Shown here piece after piece: positions 58,822 through 64,000 of a DNA stretch of 64,000 bases. The DNA is taken from the NCBI RefSeq assembly GCF_021738965.1, contig NZ_JAKKOQ010000017.1, positions 1 to 64,000 of the forward strand, written 5' to 3'. Position 1 is the stretch's first letter, and every line of letters starts with the position of its first letter. Position numbers and translations under genes: made by a program. Below the pieces are notes generated by a model. The model was given only the letters and a program-made list of their open reading frames with translations, ran no database searches and was not told the origin of the DNA. The stretch comes from Gordonia zhenghanii. GTDB taxonomy: Bacteria; Actinomycetota; Actinomycetes; Mycobacteriales; Mycobacteriaceae.

Positions 58822-59862
58822 CTACTTCTCGGCGAATGCCGGGTGGGGAACAGGATCGGTGGAGACAGGAGCACTGTCGTCGGGAAGCTCGACGGATGCG
58901 TGCGCGGCGAACCAGGCGAGGATCTCCTCGGCGGCCGCAGCGCCCGCAGAGCGGGTGACGCTCAGGCCGGGGATCGTCCAGCCCGCGTCGTGGAGTTCGC
59001 CGTGGCTCGGACGGATCGCGTGATCCGCGAACTCGAGCAGGTCGGCGTCGAGTCGGCCGTCGCCCGCTGCGAGCACCGGGGAACCGGCAGCCAGGAGGCC
59101 GGCGCCGACGAGGCGGCGGCGGACCTCCGCGACCGCGGCGGACTTCGTGACCGCGACCGGCATCGCATAGATCTTCCGACCCTGTTGCGACACCGTCCAA
59201 CCGCGCGGCACACACCACTCCCGCCACGAGGGAACGAAGTCCGCAGGTTGCTCATCGGGATCGACGACGAGGTACACGAACAAGTCGTCTGCGATCCTGG
59301 TGGACCGGACCCAGGACTCGTCGATCCTGGTCAGCAGGTCGGCGTGCAGCTCGGCGAGCGGTACTGACCGCTCCCGGACGCGCTCGTCGAGCCCGGACCG
59401 CCAGACGGGGTCGTCGTCGCCGTCGCACAGGATCCGGCCGCCGTTGGAGACCACCGCGTACCGGAACGGGCCGCCGGGAAGGGCGATCCGCTCGAACTGT
59501 GCGCGGGTGCGGGTCGTGACCGGGACGACGTCGGTGCGCGCCGCGAGCGCGGTGAGGGCGTCGACCGCAGGCGCCGTCATGAAGCTCAACGGTGCGTCGT
59601 TGTAGATCTCGACGCAGACGGGGGGTCTCGACTGCTCGGTTTGAGGTCTCGACTCCGCTCGACCAGCGGTAGGAAGCTCCGCTTGACCGGCGGTGGGGGG
59701 TCTCGACTCCGCTCGACCAGCGGTAGGAAGCTCCGCTCGACCGGCGGTGGGGGGTCTCGACTCCGCTCGACCGGCGGTGGGAAGCTCCGCTTGACCGGCG
59801 GCAGCGGCAGCGCGCGAGTAGATCATAGTGCGGTCGAGGTCGGTCGCGATCAGGGCGTTCAT
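58822..59862 (-). CDS. HAD-family phosphatase of the Ter system with repeat-derived insert
   Basis: A 346-residue HAD hydrolase. Motif I is ATDLDRTMIY (D8 and D10); VVPVTTRTRAQFE is motif II, and GSPVLAAGDGRLDADLLEFADHAIRPSHGEL is motifs III/IV. Residues about 19-72 are an insert of 18-residue repeats (PTAGRAELPTAGRAESRP type) encoded by a 54-bp tandem array. Cofactor-independent HADs like this belong to the nucleoside-metabolite module predicted for Ter loci. The ATG at 59862 overlaps the PRTase stop by 4 bp. Confidence 0.88.
   Translation of the reverse strand: MNALIATDLDRTMIYSRAAAAAGQAELPTAGRAESRPPTAGRAELPTAGRAESRPPTAGQAELPTAGRAESRPQTEQSRPPVCVEIYNDAPLSFMTAPAVDALTALAARTDVVPVTTRTRAQFERIALPGGPFRYAVVSNGGRILCDGDDDPVWRSGLDERVRERSVPLAELHADLLTRIDESWVRSTRIADDLFVYLVVDPDEQPADFVPSWREWCVPRGWTVSQQGRKIYAMPVAVTKSAAVAEVRRRLVGAGLLAAGSPVLAAGDGRLDADLLEFADHAIRPSHGELHDAGWTIPGLSVTRSAGAAAAEEILAWFAAHASVELPDDSAPVSTDPVPHPAFAEK
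59645..59806. repeat. 54-bp tandem repeat (x3) within the HAD gene
   Basis: Three 54-bp units (59645-59698, 59699-59752, 59753-59806), each two related 27-bp half-units starting GGTCTCGACTCCGCTCGACC or GGAAGCTCCGCTTGACCGGC. Because 54 is a multiple of 3, the gene frame is kept. It is the same family as at 14958-15035 and 40463-40506. Confidence 0.85.
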
Positions 59863-62264
59863 ACGTTCTCCTTGATCAGGCCGACGCACGAATAGGCGAG
59901 GTCGGGGACCACGTCGACGGGCACGCCGCGTTCGGCGGCCAGCATTCGGATGTGCTCGTGATCAGCCAGATCAGGTTCGCGCACCAGGATCCGCCACGGG
60001 ACGCGACGCAGCAGGACGCGGGTGGTCTCACCGATCCCGGGCTTCACGAAGTTGATCGACGACAACTCGTACCGTTTCTGCATCGCCTCGATCGACGCCC
60101 ACCCGTCCCACTGCGGAGTTCGGTCCGCGTCCTGAAGGGCAGCGGCGTGTGCGACGGCGTCGTCGGCGACGGCCTCGAATTCGGCTGCGACCGTGTCGAG
60201 GAACCGGTTCGAGACGTCGAACGGGGCGAGATCGCGGTAGAACTTCGCACCGTGGAAATCACCGGGCTTGATCAGCTCGTCGTTCAGTACGGTCCGCGAG
60301 ACGAGCCCGGACACCGTCGAATTGAGGCAGGCCGACGCGATGAGGAAGTCGTCCCGAGTCCCGTACAGGCGGGTGCACGAACCGGGGTCGGCGAGGACCG
60401 CGAGCTCGTCGTTCAACCGGGCGCCGCCGGCCGCTGCGTACTCGTCGAGGGCCGCGGTCAACTCGCGGGCGATCGCGCCCTTACCCGTCCAGCCGTCGAC
60501 GAACACGACCGAATCCGGATCATGACGTATGGCGATGTAGTCGAGGGCGACGGCGTCGATGCCGCGGCCCCGCACGATCGACACTCCGTAATGGGCGGGC
60601 GTGAGGCCGCGCGACCACCGGATCCAGCGAGCGATGAGGACACCGATCGGAGTGCCGGCACGCGCCAGCGACACCAGTGTTGGCGTCGGCGACCGCTCGG
60701 TCAGAATCAGCTCGGCGACGGTGCCGACCGCGAGCGCGAGACGTCGCGCCGATCCGGCCAACGCCGCGTCGAACAACTCCAGATACTCTGCGCCCGGCTG
60801 GAATTCGATCGGCAACGACTCCGCGTAATGCGCGAGACCCGCCTGGATGCGACGCTCGCGTTCGGCGAGGTCGCCTTCCAGAGAGAACTCCGACAGATCC
60901 TTCAACAGCCACGCGACCTCGGAAGGGCCGTACGAGCCGAAGTCGGGGCCGCGCAACGGATCCCCGACCGGAGCCTGCCGGCTCGACGCATGCGCGCGCG
61001 CCGCGGTCAGCCGACCCGGATCGGCCGACGGGATCGTCACCACGACGACCCGGTGACCGGCTGCACTGAGCACGTCGAGGAGTCCGCCGTTGGCGCGCAG
61101 CACAGCGGTGTCGGCGGGGTCGTCGATCACCAGCAGGACCCCGGGCGTGGCCTGCGATCCCGGAGCCGCGACGTTGTAGAGGAAACGCGGAGCGTCCTGG
61201 GCGTCTTCCGGCGCGGGGAACGAGAAGCCGCGTCGCAGCGGGTAGCCGTCCTCGTCGACGACGTGCGCCGGGGAACGCGACGTGGTCTGGAACGCGGCGT
61301 CGACGCCCTGGTCGGCGAGGCGTTCGGCGATGCACAGAGGCAGGTACATCAACTCTTCATGGCCGACGACGGTCACCGGCTCCCGGGCGTCGAACACACC
61401 GCGCAGCCCGGCTGCGAGGTCGTCGACCGCGCGGTGGAACGGCTCGGTGTCGGCCGCGAGGAAGCCGTGGCGGCCGCCGTCCGGGACGGTCGCAGGCCAC
61501 GGCGCCGACACGAACTCGATCGTGCCGGGCACGTCGGACGTCGGATTCAGGTCGGCGGGGGCCAGAGCGCACACCCGATCGGTCAGATCGTCGGGCAGCG
61601 ACACCTGCCCCGCCGCCAGCGCGACGAAGTCGATCGTGACTCCGATGCGTTCCGCGGAAGCGGCGCACTGCGCTCGGTGCTCGGCCGACCGCATGTCGAC
61701 GAGCGACGCGACGATGTACCGACGGTGCGGGTCCAGACCGTGCAACGCTTCGATCGCCTCGATCGCGGTCCGCCCGGTGCTGATCTCGTCGTCGACCAGC
61801 ACCACCGGGACCGTCGGATCGGTTGCGAGGAGGGCGCCGTCGACCGGTTGCAGCAGGTGGGTCGTCGCGTGCGAGTGCCCCTCCTCGAACGAACCGTGGA
61901 TCGTCGCCGATGCGACCGCCCGTCGCGACGAGTGCAGATAGCGTGCGGCTCCTACGCGTTCTGCGACGCAGTGCCCGAGCCCGGTCGCCGTCTCCGCGAA
62001 TCCGAGGACCGTCGCGGTTCGTGCCTCGTCGCCGAGCAGACCGACGACGGTGTCGCCGAGGCGGTTCGCCGCCTCGCGGACCTGTGCGGGCGGCGTCGGC
62101 AGATGCTTTCCGAGAACCGTCGACACGAGCAGGTGTGCCCGCTTCGGGTTGCGCCGCAGCCCGAGCTGCACCAGTGCGTCGACGCCGTCGCCGGACACGC
62201 TCGCGCCGAACTCGGCGGTGACCCAGGACGACGCGACGCCTGCGGTGCTCGCGCTCGTGGTCAT
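59859..62264 (-). CDS. Phosphoribosyltransferase/TRSP/StiP fusion of the Ter system
   Basis: An 801-residue fusion. The N-terminal PRTase (about 60-240) has the PRPP loop VVLVDDEISTGRTAIEAIEAL. The TRSP-type region (about 270-430) has FLAADTEPFHRAVDDLA, VVGHEELMYLPLCIAERLADQG and TTSRSPAHVVDEDGYPLRRG. The C-terminal StiP-type (second PRTase) domain (about 480-800) has SEVAWLLKDLSEFSLEGDL, VSLARAGTPIGVLIARWIRW and VVFVDGWTGKGAIARELTAAL. In other genomes these are usually two separate genes. The Ter-system literature predicts synthesis of a nucleoside-like metabolite from them. It overlaps neighbours by 4 bp on both sides. Confidence 0.85.
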   Translation of the reverse strand: MTTSASTAGVASSWVTAEFGASVSGDGVDALVQLGLRRNPKRAHLLVSTVLGKHLPTPPAQVREAANRLGDTVVGLLGDEARTATVLGFAETATGLGHCVAERVGAARYLHSSRRAVASATIHGSFEEGHSHATTHLLQPVDGALLATDPTVPVVLVDDEISTGRTAIEAIEALHGLDPHRRYIVASLVDMRSAEHRAQCAASAERIGVTIDFVALAAGQVSLPDDLTDRVCALAPADLNPTSDVPGTIEFVSAPWPATVPDGGRHGFLAADTEPFHRAVDDLAAGLRGVFDAREPVTVVGHEELMYLPLCIAERLADQGVDAAFQTTSRSPAHVVDEDGYPLRRGFSFPAPEDAQDAPRFLYNVAAPGSQATPGVLLVIDDPADTAVLRANGGLLDVLSAAGHRVVVVTIPSADPGRLTAARAHASSRQAPVGDPLRGPDFGSYGPSEVAWLLKDLSEFSLEGDLAERERRIQAGLAHYAESLPIEFQPGAEYLELFDAALAGSARRLALAVGTVAELILTERSPTPTLVSLARAGTPIGVLIARWIRWSRGLTPAHYGVSIVRGRGIDAVALDYIAIRHDPDSVVFVDGWTGKGAIARELTAALDEYAAAGGARLNDELAVLADPGSCTRLYGTRDDFLIASACLNSTVSGLVSRTVLNDELIKPGDFHGAKFYRDLAPFDVSNRFLDTVAAEFEAVADDAVAHAAALQDADRTPQWDGWASIEAMQKRYELSSINFVKPGIGETTRVLLRRVPWRILVREPDLADHEHIRMLAAERGVPVDVVPDLAYSCVGLIKENV

Positions 62265-63442
62265 TCGCTGCTCCATTCGGTGAGGAGGTCGACGAAGTTG
62301 ACGTCGGGCCGCGCCACCCCGAACACGTGTGCTCGATCGAGCACGGCGAGCGCCCAATTGCGGTGCGGCTTCAGCTCGTTCATCTTGTTGCCGTACGACG
62401 ACGCCTGAGCGCCGCCGCCGTCGCCGTCGAGGATGTCGAGCGCATCGGAGTACTCCTCGTCGGCGACGCACGACAGCGCGTGCACGGCCCCGACATGCAC
62501 CGGATGGATGACGGTCTTCCCGGTGATCCCGTTCGCGCGATCCAGGGCGATCTCGCGGAGGAGGCCGTCCATGTCGCGGCTGACCAGGTGCTGACGGAAG
62601 TAGACCGCGTCGAGTTCACGGAAGGGTGTGTGCCGCAACGTCGGCGCGAACATGCGCTCGTGGTTGGCGAAGTACTCCCACACCGGGCCGGTGATCACGA
62701 AGCCGGTGCCGTCGCTGCGCCCCAGCACGTTGACGATCGCGGCGATCACGTCGGCGGCCACCCGCACGTCGTAGATGGTGACGTCGCGGTCGCGGCGGAT
62801 CCCGAACAGGCCGCAGATGTCGGTGGCCCCGATCCGGACCGCGAGGACTCGGTCGCGGTGTCGGTTCAAGACGTCGCGGATGGCTACGAGTTCGGCGTCG
62901 CGCGTCTCCCGGTGGACGATGCGCGGACTCTCCAGCACCGGCATCGCGAAGAGCGGTCGGCCCAGTTCAGCGGATGCGGCGGCGACCGCGTCCAACGCGG
63001 CCCCGCCGGTGGACGCTTCGAACTTCGGGATGACGAATCCGGCGAGGCAGTGCTCGGCGCCGAGGGCGGCGGTGACCGTCTCGATGTGGTCGATCGATCG
63101 GATCCGGACGAACAGCAGCATCCCCGACCAGCCCTGCTCGGCGAACTCGGTGATCGCATCGATGGTCCCGGCGAGGGCGAGTGCCTCCTCGTCGTCGGCG
63201 ACGGCGTCCTCCAGGTCGATGACCATCGAGGTGACGCCTTCAGCGGCACGACGCCGGACGACAGCGGCCAGGTCCGGCCGGGTCGCGGGGACGTACAAGG
63301 TGGCGCCCAACGCCACCGCGAGATGCGCGATCGGCGACCCGAGGGTCACCGGTTGGGGGCGGCGCCGGAACAGACGGTCGCACTGTGCGTCGTCGAGCTG
63401 CGAGAAGTGGGTGATTCCTCGGGTCGTAGTCGTCTCGGTCAC
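62261..63442 (-). CDS. HpcH/HpaI aldolase/citrate lyase-family protein of the Ter system
   Basis: A 393-residue CitE-like TIM-barrel protein: HLAVALGATLYVPATRPDLAAVVRRRAAEGVTSMVIDLEDAVADDEEALAL with the metal-binding acidic pair, MLLFVRIRS and MPVLESP. The C-terminal part has GKTVIHPVHVGAVHALSC. It is the C-C lyase of the Ter metabolite module. The AAAGGAG ribosome site abuts the ATG at 63448 with no spacing but is 6 bp before the GTG at 63442, so the latter is preferred. It overlaps the PRTase gene by 4 bp. Confidence 0.85.
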   Translation of the reverse strand: MTETTTTRGITHFSQLDDAQCDRLFRRRPQPVTLGSPIAHLAVALGATLYVPATRPDLAAVVRRRAAEGVTSMVIDLEDAVADDEEALALAGTIDAITEFAEQGWSGMLLFVRIRSIDHIETVTAALGAEHCLAGFVIPKFEASTGGAALDAVAAASAELGRPLFAMPVLESPRIVHRETRDAELVAIRDVLNRHRDRVLAVRIGATDICGLFGIRRDRDVTIYDVRVAADVIAAIVNVLGRSDGTGFVITGPVWEYFANHERMFAPTLRHTPFRELDAVYFRQHLVSRDMDGLLREIALDRANGITGKTVIHPVHVGAVHALSCVADEEYSDALDILDGDGGGAQASSYGNKMNELKPHRNWALAVLDRAHVFGVARPDVNFVDLLTEWSSE

Positions 63443-63467
63443 GGTCATCTCCTTTCGGGGAGGCGCG

Positions 63468-64000
63468 TCAGGGGTGCGCGACCTGCTCCCGCATCCGACC
63501 GATGATCTCGGTGATGCGGGTGTCGACGGCGCGCAACTGGGTGAGGTAGCTCCAGTAGTCGGGGTGGATGCGTTCGAGGGTGGTCGCGGCGCGGTCGATG
63601 CGATCGCTCTGCGCGTCGAGGACCGACCCCCACTCGCGTTCCAGCCCGTGACCGAGCGCGAAATGCTGTGCGTCGCGAACCCGGAACCGCACCTGCGCCG
63701 ACGCCTCCACCGGATCGTGACGCACTTCGCGCAGATCGGTCAGACGGTCGAAGGCGCGGTCGAGTTCGTCGTCGGCGTGGGTCAAGCGGGTCCGTGCCCG
63801 CTCGGAGGCGGCGAGCGCCTCGTCGGGCGCCCCCGACACCAGCGATCGGGCGCGATCGAGTTCAGTCGTCGCCGCTGCGAGGTCGGCGCGCACGTCGTCC
63901 GGCGTCGAGACCAGGTCCGCCGAGCATTCGGCGCTGAACTCACGGAGCAACGACGACACCACCGCGGGGATCTTCTCCAGACGCGTGGTGACGGCCTGCC
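63468..64000 (-). CDS. Coiled-coil protein of the Ter operon, 5' end outside window
   Basis: The frame is open from the window edge to the stop at 63468-63470, giving at least 177 residues. It is helical and highly charged: REFSAECSADLVSTPDDVRADLAAATTELDRARSLVSG, AASERARTRLTHADDELDRAFDRLTDLREV, LDAQSDRIDRAATTLERIHPDYWSYLTQLRAVDTRITEIIGRMRE. It has the look of long coiled-coil proteins (TerF/TelA-neighbourhood type) in Ter loci. It ends 25 bp before the CitE-like gene and should be in the same operon. The N-terminal domain cannot be seen. Confidence 0.6.
   Translation of the reverse strand, partial: QAVTTRLEKIPAVVSSLLREFSAECSADLVSTPDDVRADLAAATTELDRARSLVSGAPDEALAASERARTRLTHADDELDRAFDRLTDLREVRHDPVEASAQVRFRVRDAQHFALGHGLEREWGSVLDAQSDRIDRAATTLERIHPDYWSYLTQLRAVDTRITEIIGRMREQVAHP

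Noticed and set aside
59645..59806. CRISPR array
   Set aside because: The repeat units are directly adjacent with no unique spacers, lie within a coding gene, and no cas gene is present.
59952..62408. An 818-codon open frame on the plus strand opposite the PRTase fusion gene
   Set aside because: Composition is Arg/Gly/Val/Glu-rich without any motif, whereas the minus strand gives PRPP-loop, TRSP and StiP motifs and overlaps neighbours by 4 bp. It is a GC-driven antisense shadow.

Overview
The window is high-GC actinobacterial DNA, most likely from a mycolic-acid-containing member of the Mycobacteriales; Gordonia is my guess, by inference only. Supporting signs are GTG and TTG starts, many TANNNT -10 boxes placed 6-7 bp before a start codon (leaderless mRNAs), a KstR-type motif, and gene order shared with Mycobacterium tuberculosis. 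That shared order includes MFS gene / yqgE / ... / leuS (Rv0037c-Rv0038-...-Rv0041, close to oriC) and glpD / tetR / flavoprotein / lipid kinase (Rv2249c-Rv2252). A near-match to parS at 56832-56847 also fits an origin-proximal position. No tRNA, rRNA or CRISPR array was seen.

Layout. 1-6641: the 3' end of an IS110-type transposase, an EgtE-like PLP enzyme, a small acidic DxDxDG-repeat protein, an MFS transporter, YqgE, DedA, an SBF-like transporter, an SdpI-family protein with a cysteine-rich tail, and a PLDc_N membrane protein. 6642-11853: an ABC importer of the sulfonate/nitrate/taurine type facing an NtaA/DszA-type flavin monooxygenase, with a decayed DUF222/HNH gene between them; together they suggest use of organosulfur or similar compounds. 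12029-20000: leuS, a DUF2804 protein, a FUSC-family membrane protein, a FadE-type acyl-CoA dehydrogenase behind a perfect palindrome, and a steroid-isomerase-like protein with a KstR motif.

20018-27526 is the most interesting block. A CDGSH iron-sulfur protein and an MFS exporter diverge from a translationally coupled trio: a haem-oxygenase-like diiron protein, a HemK2-like methyltransferase and a C-A-T-C NRPS without a thioesterase. It looks like a compact, uncharacterised biosynthetic locus. 27597-33276: an SDR, MarR plus MFS, a TPM-domain protein and a phytoene-desaturase-like oxidoreductase. 33307-37192: an Asp23/Gls24 envelope-stress module (six genes, one a 59-residue membrane protein) divergent from an ECF sigma factor and a further Asp23-like gene.

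37214-43895: an F420-type LLM oxidoreductase, a methyltransferase, a five-gene overlapping operon (small membrane protein, ABC ATPase, ABC permease, histidine kinase, response regulator) and dinB. 43904-48654: the glpD/tetR/flavoprotein/lipid kinase block. 48667-56048: a quinone oxidoreductase, trpB2, a DUF559 protein, argG, and an Fe-S-type regulator with folE, DUF2231 and a small membrane protein. 56136-64000: a Ter stress operon on the minus strand (coiled-coil protein, CitE-like lyase, PRTase/TRSP/StiP fusion, HAD phosphatase, double TerD, membrane protein, TerD). Its HAD gene carries an in-frame array of a dispersed repeat that also occurs at other places in the window.
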